The notes beneath the pieces are model-generated. The model made no database searches, was not told the origin of the DNA, and saw only the letters and a list, made by a program, of their open reading frames with translations. From an uncultured Bacteroidales bacterium (GTDB lineage Bacteria; Bacteroidota; Bacteroidia; Bacteroidales; Bacteroidaceae), in the NCBI GenBank assembly GCA_902802815.1, contig CADCNQ010000016.1, positions 1 to 54,241 on the forward strand: a stretch of 54,241 nt of DNA, given 5' to 3'. Shown here in pieces: positions 44,825-54,241 of the stretch (within the stretch, counting starts at the first letter, position 1; every line of letters starts with the position of its first letter). Made by a program: the position numbers and the translations under genes.

Positions 44825-46300
44825 TCAAATCAAGCTCTTAACCCATCTGAACATGCGACTCCAGCGATAGTGACGGGGATTGTAGAGACCCGGGTGGTCC
44901 TTGTCGGTGGAGAGCCAGACGAAGATGGGCTTACCCACAATATGGTCCTCGGGCACAAAGCCCCAGTAGCGCGAGTCGGCTGAATTGTGACGGTTGTCGC
45001 CCATCATCCAGTAGTAGTCCATCTGGAAGGTGTAGGATGTGGCGGGAGCGCCGTCGATGAGTATTGTGCCCTCGTCGGTGACAGAAAGGGAATGACCCTC
45101 GTAGGCACGGATGACACGCTCGTAGAGCGGCAGATTGTCCAGCGTGAGAGTGATGGTCTCGCCCTTCTTCGGTATCCACACGGGACCGTAGTTGTCGCGC
45201 GTCCAGGTCTTATAGAGGTTGAGAGGGAAGAGTTCGGCTGTGGTCTTGTCGACGATGAAATCGATGCGTCCAACGAGGTCCGGTCGCTTCTTCAGCGCCT
45301 CGACAGCCTCCGACGTGAGAGGGATGATGTCCTGCGGTGCGGCGTTGTCGGGATTCATATCCGGCCCGTAGAGGTCGTCGTAGGAGAGCGATGCCTCGGA
45401 GACGATGGGGTCGTCCTTGTCGGGGCGCATAAGCCACTCCACATTGTAGTCGAACTGCACATCCTTCGGCTGCTCCGTCTTCTCGCCATCGATATATATT
45501 TCGCAGTCGCGTATCTCGAGCGTCTGACCGGGCAGGCCGACACAGCGCTTCACATAGTTCTCGCGGCGGTCTACAGGACGATAGTCGATATTGCCGAACT
45601 CCTGCGAATTGCGCTCCACAAACTCGCGTCCGAGAGCGTAATAGCTCTCATAGATACGATAGCGCTGAAGAGCCGTGAGGGAATCCATCTCGGGTTCTGC
45701 ACCCATCTCTCTGGTGATCTGTGCCCCGTAGAGATAGCAGAGCATCGTGAAGTCGGCTGCCGCATAGCGGGGAGAGGTGAGAATGGTGTCGCCGGAAGGA
45801 TAGTTGAACACCACGATGTCGCCCCGCTTCACAGGACGGGGTGTGACGCGCTTGTAATCCCATTTAATCCACTCCAGATAACTCTTCCCGCCCCAAGGAA
45901 GCGTGTGCTGGCAGAGAGGCATGTGGAGAGGCGTCTGAGGCACGCGGGGACCGTAGCTCATTTTGGAGACAAAGAGATAGTCGCCCACGAGCAGGCTCTT
46001 CTCGAGGGAAGAGGACGGAATGGTGTAGTTCTGGAAGAAATAGATGTTGATGAAATACACCGCCGTCAGGGCAAAGACGATAGCATCCATCCACGACATC
46101 ACGAAGCGCAGGACAGGATTCTCAAGGTCTTTCCACCAACCCCAGTTTATCTTGCGTGTGATGTAGGCATCGAAGATAAAGGGAATGACCACAACGCCCC
46201 ACCACGACTTAATCCATACGAGAAACGCGATGTAGAGCAGGATGATGACTGCACACTTCAGTTTGTCCTTCCATGTGAGTGCCGGTTGTATTTTCTTCAT
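44825..46300 (-). CDS. lepB: Signal peptidase I
   Basis: A 491-aa inner-membrane protease that removes Sec signal peptides. Two N-terminal hydrophobic segments (about 15-50 and 70-92) anchor it. The catalytic Ser lies in IPSSSLEKSLLVGDYLFVSKM and the Lys in NYVKRCVGLPGQTLEIRD; MMGDNRHNSADSRYWGFVPE closes the core. It is longer than E. coli LepB (324), with an insertion between the catalytic blocks, as is typical for Bacteroidetes. Begins 24 nt after dapB. Confidence 0.94.
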   Translation of the reverse strand: MKKIQPALTWKDKLKCAVIILLYIAFLVWIKSWWGVVVIPFIFDAYITRKINWGWWKDLENPVLRFVMSWMDAIVFALTAVYFINIYFFQNYTIPSSSLEKSLLVGDYLFVSKMSYGPRVPQTPLHMPLCQHTLPWGGKSYLEWIKWDYKRVTPRPVKRGDIVVFNYPSGDTILTSPRYAAADFTMLCYLYGAQITREMGAEPEMDSLTALQRYRIYESYYALGREFVERNSQEFGNIDYRPVDRRENYVKRCVGLPGQTLEIRDCEIYIDGEKTEQPKDVQFDYNVEWLMRPDKDDPIVSEASLSYDDLYGPDMNPDNAAPQDIIPLTSEAVEALKKRPDLVGRIDFIVDKTTAELFPLNLYKTWTRDNYGPVWIPKKGETITLTLDNLPLYERVIRAYEGHSLSVTDEGTILIDGAPATSYTFQMDYYWMMGDNRHNSADSRYWGFVPEDHIVGKPIFVWLSTDKDHPGLYNPRHYRWSRMFRWVKSLI

Positions 46301-46324
46301 TGTCGGGAGAAATGATGTGTTTTC

Positions 46325-47041
46325 TTAGAATTTGAAAAGGTCGGACATAGTGAGCAGACCCTCGTGAGTGGCTGTGTATTCGGCAGCCAGCACGGCACCC
46401 AGGGCAAACCCGCGACGGGAATGGGCATCATGGGTGATAGTGATGCAGTCGGCATCGGAATCATAGCGCACTGTGTGTATGCCGGGCACCTCGCCGCGAC
46501 GTATGTGGTCGATGCGCAGGAGCTGGGGGTCGGTGGTGTCCTCTGCCCAGGCGTTCTTGCGATCCAGTTCGGCAACAATCTCCTCACCCAAAGTGATGGC
46601 TGTGCCGGAAGGGTGGTCGAGTTTGTGCACATGATGGGTTTCCTCCAGTTCGACATCGTACTGCGGGAACTGGTTCATGATGCGCGCCAGATAGCGGTTT
46701 ACAGCACGGAAGATGGTGACTCCGAGGGAGAAGTTGCTGCTCCAGAAGAGTGTCTTACCCTCCTTTTCACACATGCGCTTCATATCCTCTCCGTGCTCCT
46801 TGAGCCATCCGGTGGAACCGCTCACCACCTTCACTCCCTGGGCAAAGGCCTTGAGATAGTTGTCGTAGGCCACGTGGGGAGCCGTGAACTCTATTGCAAC
46901 ATCTGCCGAACGGAAGGCATCGCTGTCGAAGTCGTCCTGATTGTCTATATCAATAATGGATACTATCTCGTGACCGCGGGACTTTGCTATTTCCTCTATC
47001 ATACGGCCCATTTTGCCGTAACCAATAAGTGCGAATTTCAT
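46325..47041 (-). CDS. dapB: 4-hydroxy-tetrahydrodipicolinate reductase
   Basis: A 238-aa NAD(P)H enzyme of the diaminopimelate/lysine pathway, so it feeds peptidoglycan. N-terminal dinucleotide motif GYGKMGRMIEEIA; VVSGSTGWL, SSNFSLGVTIF and the catalytic EETHHVHKLDHPSGTAITLG all present. It is shorter than E. coli DapB (273), as is usual for Bacteroidetes. Overlaps the flippase gene by 4 bp and precedes lepB. Confidence 0.95.
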   Translation of the reverse strand: MKFALIGYGKMGRMIEEIAKSRGHEIVSIIDIDNQDDFDSDAFRSADVAIEFTAPHVAYDNYLKAFAQGVKVVSGSTGWLKEHGEDMKRMCEKEGKTLFWSSNFSLGVTIFRAVNRYLARIMNQFPQYDVELEETHHVHKLDHPSGTAITLGEEIVAELDRKNAWAEDTTDPQLLRIDHIRRGEVPGIHTVRYDSDADCITITHDAHSRRGFALGAVLAAEYTATHEGLLTMSDLFKF

Positions 47042-48447
47042 TTTCTTTTCCTTTTTATTTCGAATATATATATGTATGCGCAGAAAAGCAGGATGAGAAG
47101 GGTGTTGACGCCCAGACGGAGCACAACGCTCCAGGTCTCGGGTTCAAAGCTCATCGCTGCATAGAAGAGGGCCGTCATCGCCACATAGACGAAGATGGAA
47201 CCCATTGGATAGTCGATTGGATTCTTGCGCTGACCCACCACGTAGGAGAGCACCATAGAAGTGCCGTAGCCGGCCACACCGCCCCACGCACAGGCCATAT
47301 AACTGTAGTGAGGTATGAAGATAAGGTTGACGGCGATGAGTGTGGCACAACCGGCCAGCGAGAACCATGCTCCGTAGATGGTCTTGTCAATAAGTTTGTA
47401 CCAGAAGGAGAGATTGAAATACACTCCCATCATGATTTCCGCCACCATCACGATGGGCACCACACGGAGGCCCTCCCAATAGCCGGAACCGATGAGGTAT
47501 TTCAGTATGTCAAGGTATCCCACCACACAGAGGAAGGCCAACAGCGTGAAGATAATGAAATACTTCATGCCGAGAGCATACGTCGCCTTGGCATCCTTTT
47601 CCTTGGAGGCGGCAAACACCATCGGTTCGTATGCGTAGCGGAAAGCCTGCGTAATCATCGCCATTATCATCGCCACCTTGACGCAAGCGCCGTAGATGCC
47701 GAGATCCCTTGTGGTGCCACCGGCAAGCGGAAATGCTATCTTATCGAAGGCCTGATTGAGGATGCCTGCCACACCGAGAATGAGTAGCGGCCACGAATAT
47801 GACAGCATGCGACGCAGCATACCCGTATCCACGTGCCAACGGATGCGCAGCAGGTCGGGAATGAAGAAGAAAGTGATGATGCCTGTGCACACAAGATTGA
47901 GCAGGAACACCCACAACACATCGCGATAGCCGAGCACAACGAAGAAGAGCAGGTTGAGTCCTATGTTCATTGCGATGAAGAGCAGTTTGAGCGAGGCGAA
48001 ACGCACAGCTCTGTGCTCATAGCGCAGATGGCAGAAAGGAAGCGCCTGCAGAGCGTCGAGCGACACCACGCAGGCCATGAGCTGGAGATATTCCGGATGG
48101 TCGGCATATCCGAGAGCACCGCTTATCTGAGCGGAAAGGCCGAACACCAAGAGCAGAAACACAGCCGTCAGTGCAAAAATCACGGAAAACGATGTGGCGA
48201 ATACGGAATCACGGTCTTCATTCTCCTTACTCGTAAAGCGGAAGAAAGTGGTCTCCATGCCGAAGGTCAGTATGACGAGCAGCAGAGCCGTGTAGGCATA
48301 CAGATTGGTGACAACACCGTAGCCGCCGCTCTCAACGGATATCACATTCGTGTAGAGGGGCACGAGCAGATAGTTGAGGAAACGTCCCACTATGCTCGAC
48401 AACCCGTAGATGGCTGTGTCCTTAGCCAAAGATTTCAACGATGCCAT
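47038..48447 (-). CDS. Lipopolysaccharide/polysaccharide flippase-like membrane protein (MVF/MATE fold)
   Basis: A 469-aa protein with 12-14 hydrophobic helices. It opens with LKSLAKDTAIYGLSSIVGRFLNYLLVPLYTNV, characteristic of polysaccharide-exporting PST/Wzx-like proteins of Bacteroidetes, and has an IAFPLAGG segment in the middle. It probably moves a lipid-linked saccharide across the inner membrane. Its place between lgt and dapB and its 13-bp and 4-bp overlaps fit a cell-envelope operon. No glycosyltransferase or polymerase genes are nearby, so the substrate cannot be named. Confidence 0.85.
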   Translation of the reverse strand: MASLKSLAKDTAIYGLSSIVGRFLNYLLVPLYTNVISVESGGYGVVTNLYAYTALLLVILTFGMETTFFRFTSKENEDRDSVFATSFSVIFALTAVFLLLVFGLSAQISGALGYADHPEYLQLMACVVSLDALQALPFCHLRYEHRAVRFASLKLLFIAMNIGLNLLFFVVLGYRDVLWVFLLNLVCTGIITFFFIPDLLRIRWHVDTGMLRRMLSYSWPLLILGVAGILNQAFDKIAFPLAGGTTRDLGIYGACVKVAMIMAMITQAFRYAYEPMVFAASKEKDAKATYALGMKYFIIFTLLAFLCVVGYLDILKYLIGSGYWEGLRVVPIVMVAEIMMGVYFNLSFWYKLIDKTIYGAWFSLAGCATLIAVNLIFIPHYSYMACAWGGVAGYGTSMVLSYVVGQRKNPIDYPMGSIFVYVAMTALFYAAMSFEPETWSVVLRLGVNTLLILLFCAYIYIFEIKRKRK

Positions 48448-49256
48448 ATTGCTCTGAGTATAAAGAATCCGCCCAGGAGAACAAACGGGATGGAGAGCAG
48501 CTGACCCATATTCATCAGCATACCGCTCTCAAAAGCCACCTGATTCTCCTTGGTATATTCGATGAAGATGCGACTTAGGAAGATGAGGAAGATGCAGAGT
48601 CCGAAGAAGAAGCCCGTGCCCACCTTTTCCGGCCAGCGACGGTAGCACCACCAGTGGATGAGGAAGAAGATGCCGTAGCAGACGGCCTCGTAGAGCTGGC
48701 CCGGATGACGGGGCACCATATCCACACGCTCGAAGATGAAAGCCCAGGGAACATCCGTCGGACGGCCTATTATCTCGCTGTTCATCAGATTACCCAAACG
48801 TATGAACATCGCCGTGATGGGTGTCACGATAGCCACGTTGTCGAGCACATGGAGATATGTGAGCCCCACTTTGCGGCCAAAGAACCAGAGAGCCAGAATG
48901 ATACCTATCGTGCCGCCGTGGGAGGCAAGTCCCTCGTAACCGGTGAAATGCCATGAACCCGAACCGTCGAACTTGATGGGAAGTATCATCTCCAGAGGAT
49001 GAGCCAGGAAATATTCGGGTTCGTAGAACAGGCAATGCCCAAGACGGGCACCCACCAGAATACCCACGAAACAATAGAGAAACATCGGGTCGAACTGCTC
49101 CTCCGTGAGATGCTGCTCGCGAAACATGCGATGCATCAGGAAATATACACTCAGCAGACCTACACACCAGCAGAGCGAATACCACCTGACGGCAAAGAAT
49201 CCGATGTGGAAGGCTACGATGTCAGGATTCCAATTTATGAAGAGACTGCTAAACAT
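48435..49256 (-). CDS. lgt: Prolipoprotein diacylglyceryl transferase
   Basis: A 273-aa seven-helix inner-membrane enzyme that attaches diacylglycerol to the lipobox Cys of prelipoproteins. The Lgt signature GNLMNSEIIGRPTDVPWAF (about residues 155-173) and the GLASHGGTIG motif are intact, as is RHPGQLYEAVCYG. Overlaps ychF upstream by 8 bp and the flippase downstream by 13 bp. Confidence 0.95.
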   Translation of the reverse strand: MFSSLFINWNPDIVAFHIGFFAVRWYSLCWCVGLLSVYFLMHRMFREQHLTEEQFDPMFLYCFVGILVGARLGHCLFYEPEYFLAHPLEMILPIKFDGSGSWHFTGYEGLASHGGTIGIILALWFFGRKVGLTYLHVLDNVAIVTPITAMFIRLGNLMNSEIIGRPTDVPWAFIFERVDMVPRHPGQLYEAVCYGIFFLIHWWCYRRWPEKVGTGFFFGLCIFLIFLSRIFIEYTKENQVAFESGMLMNMGQLLSIPFVLLGGFFILRAIWHR

Positions 49257-50346
49257 TGAATCTGAAATGCATTATATCACCGTCCTGAACGACATATTCC
49301 TTTCCCTCTACGCCCATCTTACCGGCTTCGCGCACAGCAGCTTCACTGCCGTATTTGATATAGTCATCGTATTTTATCACCTCAGCACGGATGAAACCCT
49401 TCTCGAAATCCGTATGGATGACGCCGGCACACTGGGGAGCCTTCCATCCCTTGCGGAACGTCCAGGCCTTCACCTCCATCTCGCCCGCCGTGATGAATGT
49501 CTGAAGAGTGAGAAGATGGTAGATGGCCTTGATGAGACGGTTGCAACCGCTCTCCTTGAGTCCCATGTCCTCGAGGAACATCTGTTTCTCCTCGTAGGTG
49601 TCGAGTTCCGCAATATCAGCCTCCGTCTGCGCAGAGATGATGAGCATCTCGGCATCCTCACCCTCGATGGCTTTCTCCACAGCGCGTGTGTAGTCATTGC
49701 CTGTGGAAGCGGATTTGTCGTCCACATTGCAGACATAGAGAACGGGTTTTGCTGTGAGAAGGAAAAGACCTTTGGCAGCATTCTGTTCGTCCTCCGTCTC
49801 AAACTGCACGGTGCGGGCACTGTTACCTGCCTCGATGGCTTTCTTGTAAGCCTCGATGACATCAAGTTCTATCTTTGCCTGCTTGTCTCCACCCACACGT
49901 GCAGCCTTTTCCACACGCTTGAGACGGTTTTCAAGTGTCTCGAGGTCCTTTATCTGGAGCTCCATATCGATAATTTCCTTGTCGCGCACAGGGTCCACCG
50001 AACCGTCCACATGCACTATATTACCGTCGTCGAAGCAACGGAGCACATGAATTATGGCATCACATTCGCGTATGTTGGCAAGAAACTGATTGCCCAGACC
50101 CTCACCCTTGGAGGCACCTTTCACGAGACCTGCAATATCCACGATGTCGCACACAGCGGGAACGATACGTCCCGGATGCACTATTTCCGCCAGTTTGGTA
50201 AGTCTCTCATCGGGAACGCTCACCTGTCCCATCTGCGCATCAATGGTGCAGAAAGGAAAATTGGCTGCCTGAGCCTTTGCGCTCGAGAGACAATTGAAAA
50301 GAGTGGATTTTCCCACGTTGGGAAGTCCTACAATACCTGCTTTCAT
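49249..50346 (-). CDS. ychF: Redox-regulated ATPase YchF (Obg family)
   Basis: A 365-aa P-loop protein that prefers ATP. G1 GLPNVGKSTLFN at the start, G3 DIAGLVKGASKGEGLGN, and the switch in G4 (NVDDK, where GTPases have NKxD) agree with the family. A coiled-coil insert (about 125-200) and a C-terminal TGS-like domain (GWKAPQCAGVIHTDFEKGFIRAEV) complete it. Cytoplasmic, ribosome-linked. Probably read with lgt. Confidence 0.95.
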   Translation of the reverse strand: MKAGIVGLPNVGKSTLFNCLSSAKAQAANFPFCTIDAQMGQVSVPDERLTKLAEIVHPGRIVPAVCDIVDIAGLVKGASKGEGLGNQFLANIRECDAIIHVLRCFDDGNIVHVDGSVDPVRDKEIIDMELQIKDLETLENRLKRVEKAARVGGDKQAKIELDVIEAYKKAIEAGNSARTVQFETEDEQNAAKGLFLLTAKPVLYVCNVDDKSASTGNDYTRAVEKAIEGEDAEMLIISAQTEADIAELDTYEEKQMFLEDMGLKESGCNRLIKAIYHLLTLQTFITAGEMEVKAWTFRKGWKAPQCAGVIHTDFEKGFIRAEVIKYDDYIKYGSEAAVREAGKMGVEGKEYVVQDGDIMHFRFNV

Positions 50347-50391
50347 CTATCTTCTATATTCCTTTATTATTATATACACAATTATTCTTTA

Positions 50392-52683
50392 TCACTCGAA
50401 TTTTATCTCACCGTCCTTTATGCTGAATTCCGGATGAGTCACCAGGCGAAGGAGTTCCACCTGCTCGTATTCTCCCACAATCCACAGTATCTCGTTTTCA
50501 GCGAAAACATGATAGGCACCCACACGTTCAAGGTCGCCGTCTTTATCTTCCACACCTACCAAACTGCAATGGAATTCGTTTCTTATGCCGCTTTCCATGA
50601 GTTTCTTGCCTATGAGCGGTGAATTGGGTGCAATGACAAGTTTCTGAAGAACGAGCTGTTCGCGCAACTCCATATACTCCGTTCCGGAGGCTTCCGTCTG
50701 CACCATATTTTTCACATTCTCTATTGACTCGTCGTCGCCCACCACCTCCATGATGTCACCCGGGAACAGTCTGTTGTGTCCGTCCGGTATGTTGATACGC
50801 AACCTGCCTCTTACTATGGCAGCCACCATCACCTGCATCTTGTTGCCAATATTGAGCGAAGACAACGACTTACCCACCCAAATACTGTTTTCAGGCACAA
50901 CAAGGGAAGTGAGATGCAGATCGCTGCCTCTGAGCATACGACCGTAGCCGGGAACCTCTTTTTTCATATCCCTGCGATGCAGATTCTGGAAGAAGGTGCG
51001 CTCCAGACGGATACTTATATATTTCAGACCGCGACTCAGTATGATGAGTATGATGGCAAGGTTTGCAATGCCGTAGTTCCAATACCAGCGAAGAGGACTA
51101 TGCATATCCACAAGACGCAATACGGAAATCACCACGATGTGGTATCTTATGAGGAAAAGCACTATAATCATGAGACGCGAACGCCAGTTCTTATGCCAGA
51201 AATACAGCATATTCTCATTACGGTTTTTCCTCATTATAATAGCGCGCAGGAACGGACTCGCAATCACCAGAGATATCACCAGGCTCATCGCATTCGTCGA
51301 CCACAAATCCAGGAAACTGTGGAAAATGGGTTTGAAGAAAGACACCATGAGATACATCAGTGTGTAGGCAAGCACAAGATACGACACAGTCTGATACGTC
51401 AGCACTGCAAGCAGATGCTTCCATCTCTGTGAATCCTCACTGAGGGATATCTTCTTGTCCTCTATGACGGAAGACACTTTCTGAAGCTTCGAAACATCCA
51501 GTTTGCGGAACATTTTCACCACAAGTTCGGATGCTGGAACCGAAGCCTTTATCATATAAGGAGTGGTGAATGTGGTGACAATACTCACAGCCACCACGAT
51601 GGGATACATGAAACCGCTCGTCACATCGAGTTTTTCTCCAAGAGCTGCAAGGATGAAGGCAAATTCTCCTATCTGTGACATACTGAAACCGCTTGATATG
51701 GCATCCTTCAAACTGCTTCCCGTCACAAAGAAACTCAAACTGCCAAGAGTCATCTGACCCACCAGGATAGCTATTGTGATGGAAATAATAGCCGTCCAAT
51801 GCTCTATGAGGACACTGGGAGAAACCATCATACCCACACTCACAAAGAATATTGCTCCGAAGAGATCCTTCACAGGTCCGATGGTGTGTTCGATATCTTC
51901 TGCCTCAATGGTCTCGGAAAGAATACTGCCCATCATGAAAGCACCGAAAGCCGGAGAATATCCCACTTCCGAAGAAATTACAACCAGAAGGAAACAGAAT
52001 GCACTTGAAACGATGAGAAGCGTTTCCTTATTTATATACTTTTTGTTTTTCTTCAGGAAAAGCGGCAGTATATATATTCCCACAAGGAACCACAGAATGA
52101 GCACGCTGCCCAACTGTATGAGGGAATTGAGAAGAGCCCCACCTTCAAATTTTCTTGTGGCAGCCACCGCACTCAACACCACCATGAGCAGAATGCCGAG
52201 TATGTCTTCAAGGATGAGTACGGAGAGCACGTTGGATGCAAATTTTCTGTGCCTCATTCCCATATCGTCGAAAGCCTTATATATGATGGTCGTCGACGAC
52301 ATAGCAAGCATACCGCCAAGGAAGAGCTGATCCATATCTCCCCATCCGAACAGATTGCCCACATAACTGCCCACACCCATCATACTGCCCATCACCAGGC
52401 AGGCACACATGATAGGACTTATTCCCATCTTCACAATCTTCTTGAAAGAAAATTCAAGACCGAGAGCGAACATCAGAAAAATAACACCTATCTGACCCCA
52501 ATCCTCTATGCTGTCCATATTTGTGATGGTGGGCATAAATATCATATGGGGGCCAGTGAGGAAACCTGCCACAATATATCCCAAAACAAGCGGTTGCTTG
52601 AGTCGCTTGAATATAATGGTAGTGATACCTGCTACAATCAGGATATACGCAAGGTCACTTATTATAATAGGAAGTCCTCCCAT
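50392..52683 (-). CDS. CPA2-type cation/proton antiporter with two RCK-C domains
   Basis: A 763-aa protein. Residues about 1-390 are a Na+/H+-exchanger domain with 12-13 helices (LGYIVAGFLTGPH, GVIFLMFALGLEFSF, SPAFGAFMMGSIL, SQIGEFAFILAALG are the usual KefB/NhaS3-type blocks). Helices at about 425-575 form a second membrane part. Two TrkA-C (RCK-C) regulatory domains follow (about 590-660 and 680-755), beginning LTSLVVPENSIWVGKSL and QKLVIAPNSPLIGKKL. No TrkA-N nucleotide-binding domain is obvious. Transports K+ or Na+ against H+. Begins 10 nt after nadA. Confidence 0.92.
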   Translation of the reverse strand: MGGLPIIISDLAYILIVAGITTIIFKRLKQPLVLGYIVAGFLTGPHMIFMPTITNMDSIEDWGQIGVIFLMFALGLEFSFKKIVKMGISPIMCACLVMGSMMGVGSYVGNLFGWGDMDQLFLGGMLAMSSTTIIYKAFDDMGMRHRKFASNVLSVLILEDILGILLMVVLSAVAATRKFEGGALLNSLIQLGSVLILWFLVGIYILPLFLKKNKKYINKETLLIVSSAFCFLLVVISSEVGYSPAFGAFMMGSILSETIEAEDIEHTIGPVKDLFGAIFFVSVGMMVSPSVLIEHWTAIISITIAILVGQMTLGSLSFFVTGSSLKDAISSGFSMSQIGEFAFILAALGEKLDVTSGFMYPIVVAVSIVTTFTTPYMIKASVPASELVVKMFRKLDVSKLQKVSSVIEDKKISLSEDSQRWKHLLAVLTYQTVSYLVLAYTLMYLMVSFFKPIFHSFLDLWSTNAMSLVISLVIASPFLRAIIMRKNRNENMLYFWHKNWRSRLMIIVLFLIRYHIVVISVLRLVDMHSPLRWYWNYGIANLAIILIILSRGLKYISIRLERTFFQNLHRRDMKKEVPGYGRMLRGSDLHLTSLVVPENSIWVGKSLSSLNIGNKMQVMVAAIVRGRLRINIPDGHNRLFPGDIMEVVGDDESIENVKNMVQTEASGTEYMELREQLVLQKLVIAPNSPLIGKKLMESGIRNEFHCSLVGVEDKDGDLERVGAYHVFAENEILWIVGEYEQVELLRLVTHPEFSIKDGEIKFE

Positions 52684-52693
52684 TTTCTACTTT

Positions 52694-53629
52694 TTAAAGT
52701 CCAAGGCTTTCACTTATTTCAAGCATCTTCTTTATAGGGGAAAGAGCACGTTTGCTTATTTCCATATCCACATTTATCTCAGGAGTTTCATCCCTGAGAC
52801 AGTTATAAACCTTCTCGAGAGTGACAAGTTTCATATAGTTGCACTCATTGCATGCACAGGTGCTGTCGTCGGGAGGTGCGGGAATGAAGGTCTTGTGCGG
52901 AGCTTTCTTCTGCATCTCATGAAGAATACCGCTTTCCGTAGCTACTATAAAGGTGTCTGCACTGTCTTCAATGCTGTATTTAAGAAGAGCTGCCGTGCTG
53001 CCCACCTTGTCTGCAAGTTTCACCACAGCACCTTTACACTCAGGATGCACCAGCACTTTTGCTTCAGGATACTGCTTCTTGAGAGCCACTATCTTTTCTA
53101 CAGAGAATTTCTCATGCACGTGACAGGCACCGTTCCAAAGCAGCATTTCACGACCGGTGATACTGTTGATATATCCTCCGAGGTTCTGGTCGGGACCGAA
53201 TATGATAGGAGTATCCTTGGGGAAGTATTCCACTATCTGACGTGCGTTGCTGGATGTCACAACAACATCCGTGAGAGCCTTTATCTCTGCAGAGGTGTTC
53301 ACGTATGATATCACAGTATGTCCCGGATGTGCTTTCACAAAAGCTTCGAATTCCTTTGCAGGACAACTTTCGGCCAAGGAGCATGTGGCCGTAGCGTCGG
53401 GAATGAGAACCTTTTTCTCAGGACAGAGTATCTTACACGTTTCACCCATGAAGTTCACTCCGCACATCACAATGATGTCAGCTGTTGTCTGGGCAGCCTT
53501 CTGAGCCAATGCCAGAGAGTCGCCAACAAAGTCGGCTATATCCTGTATGGCTCCGTCTACATAATAGTGAGCCAGTATCACAGCATTTTTTTCTTTTGCC
53601 AACTTCTTTATCTGCTCCTTTATATCCAT
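52694..53629 (-). CDS. nadA: Quinolinate synthase
   Basis: A 311-aa 4Fe-4S enzyme that condenses iminoaspartate with dihydroxyacetone phosphate to give quinolinate for NAD. Three cluster Cys candidates are in the conserved blocks VMCGVNFMGE (about residue 56), VHPECKG and the CACNECNYMKL segment near the C terminus; ILAHYY, GDSLALAQ, YVNTSAEIKA and GPDQNLGGYI are also present. It is the short form (about 300 aa). No nadB or nadC in the window. Heads the reverse-strand run through the antiporter. Confidence 0.95.
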   Translation of the reverse strand: MDIKEQIKKLAKEKNAVILAHYYVDGAIQDIADFVGDSLALAQKAAQTTADIIVMCGVNFMGETCKILCPEKKVLIPDATATCSLAESCPAKEFEAFVKAHPGHTVISYVNTSAEIKALTDVVVTSSNARQIVEYFPKDTPIIFGPDQNLGGYINSITGREMLLWNGACHVHEKFSVEKIVALKKQYPEAKVLVHPECKGAVVKLADKVGSTAALLKYSIEDSADTFIVATESGILHEMQKKAPHKTFIPAPPDDSTCACNECNYMKLVTLEKVYNCLRDETPEINVDMEISKRALSPIKKMLEISESLGL

Positions 53630-53847
53630 AATTATAAATTTTTATTTTTTCTTTTTTAAAAATAGAATGTAATGGTAATAATTATAATGGTTACAAATAT
53701 GTTGATAATATGTATAAGTACTTAATTATTAGTATTTTTGATATATTAATAATTGTATATAAGTTGTTTTACTTGTTTTTAGTATTACAGAGCTCTCAAT
53801 GCTTTATTGCGTTATTGTATTTTGTATGTGTATATATGTTTTTACTA
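53630..53847. other. Very A/T-rich gene-free stretch
   Basis: About 220 bp, almost entirely A and T, between nadA and the methyltransferase gene. No ORF, hairpin with a U-run, repeat array or clear TAnnTTTG box was found; it presumably contains the nadA promoter. Confidence 0.35.
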
Positions 53848-54241
53848 TTAACACTTATCTACAACTTGTTTACAACACAAATGCCAGATCACCATTCCGG
53901 CTGTCACACTCACGTTCATAGAGTGCTTTGTTCCGAACTGCGGTATCTCAATACATCCGTCGGAGCTGTTGATAACTTCCTGCTGCACACCTTTCACTTC
54001 GTTTCCGAGTATGATGGCAATATTCTGCTTTGTATTTACTTTGTATTCGACGTTTTGCAGAGCTGTGCTTCCTTCACACTGTTCCACACTCCATATTTCA
54101 TAACCTCTTTCCCTGAGTTCCTTTACAGCATCGAGAGTATGTTGGAAGTATTTCCATTCAACTGTATCTTCTGCTCCTAGAGCCGTCTTGTGTATTTCAG
54201 GATGCGGAGGTGTGGCTGTGATTTCACACAGATATACTGCT
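53848..54241 (-). CDS. SpoU/TrmH-family RNA 2'-O-methyltransferase (5' end beyond window)
   Basis: The reverse frame is open from the right edge to TAA at 53848-53850, giving 130 residues of the C-terminal part. It begins VYLCEITATPPHPEIHKTAL, and motifs 2 and 3 of the knotted SPOUT fold are clear: IAIILGNEVKGV and CIEIPQFGTKHSMNVSVTAG. Family members transfer a methyl group from S-adenosylmethionine to a ribose in tRNA or rRNA. The exact target cannot be told. An internal GTG at 54087 is not the start, because the frame continues upstream with the expected residues. Confidence 0.9.
   Translation of the reverse strand, partial: AVYLCEITATPPHPEIHKTALGAEDTVEWKYFQHTLDAVKELRERGYEIWSVEQCEGSTALQNVEYKVNTKQNIAIILGNEVKGVQQEVINSSDGCIEIPQFGTKHSMNVSVTAGMVIWHLCCKQVVDKC

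Noticed and set aside
53630..53900. A/T-rich stretch with TTATCTACA resembling a DnaA box, as an origin
   Set aside because: Only one imperfect box, it lies inside a methyltransferase gene, and no dnaA, dnaN or gyrB genes are near.

Overview
The window comes from the chromosome of a member of the Bacteroidales, most likely a Prevotella-like (Prevotellaceae) anaerobe. The reasons are: promoters of the TAnnTTTG type, several with a TTTG box 20 nt upstream; a tmRNA whose tag reads GEREYALAA; a SpmA-SpmB fusion; the Bacteroidetes form of YbeY; and large secreted proteins ending in the 'GKYLIDGKIVIVKNG' or 'YDMSGRKL...YIVNGQKVFVN' tails common on Prevotella surface proteins. No rRNA, tRNA, CRISPR array or intact insertion sequence was seen.

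Layout. 1-2747: the 5' part of a large secreted protein (reverse strand), with a roughly 500-nt structured leader. 3476-9940: a four-gene reverse-strand operon made entirely of envelope proteins: OmpA-like, CHASE2 membrane sensor, FecR-like periplasmic protein and a secreted TPR-CHAT (caspase-like) protease. This is the best candidate for an undescribed system. 10088-10485: tmRNA. 10508-26376: housekeeping blocks, namely rluA-type and WbqC (reverse); a YghO-like acetyltransferase, parE, coaD and an S41 protease (forward); mutS with a small ferredoxin-thioredoxin-reductase-like protein (reverse); leuS, yitT-type and rdgB (forward); and the SpmAB fusion (reverse).

26400-44340 is accessory. It holds an MntA/HepT toxin-antitoxin pair, then two tandem modules (reverse), each a large secreted protein followed 63 nt later by a 57-63 aa protein of the 'MKK-x-Y-I-E-P' type. 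On the forward strand follow an M64 metallopeptidase, a 2152-aa secreted protein of nine repeats of about 220 aa, and a third small protein of the same type. Four copies of one terminator-like hairpin separate these units, and 7-, 8- and 11-bp tandem arrays fill the intergenic gaps.

44368-53629 is a reverse-strand run of core genes: nadA, an RCK-linked cation/proton antiporter, ychF, lgt, a flippase, dapB, lepB and ybeY, several overlapping by 4-13 bp. A SpoU-type RNA methyltransferase gene runs off the right edge.

Most start sites follow the ORF with a signal peptide or a matching promoter. Three starts (ompA-like, leuS, spmAB) were moved downstream because the longer ORF would begin at or upstream of the -7 box; hepT was moved downstream because of its overlap with mntA.
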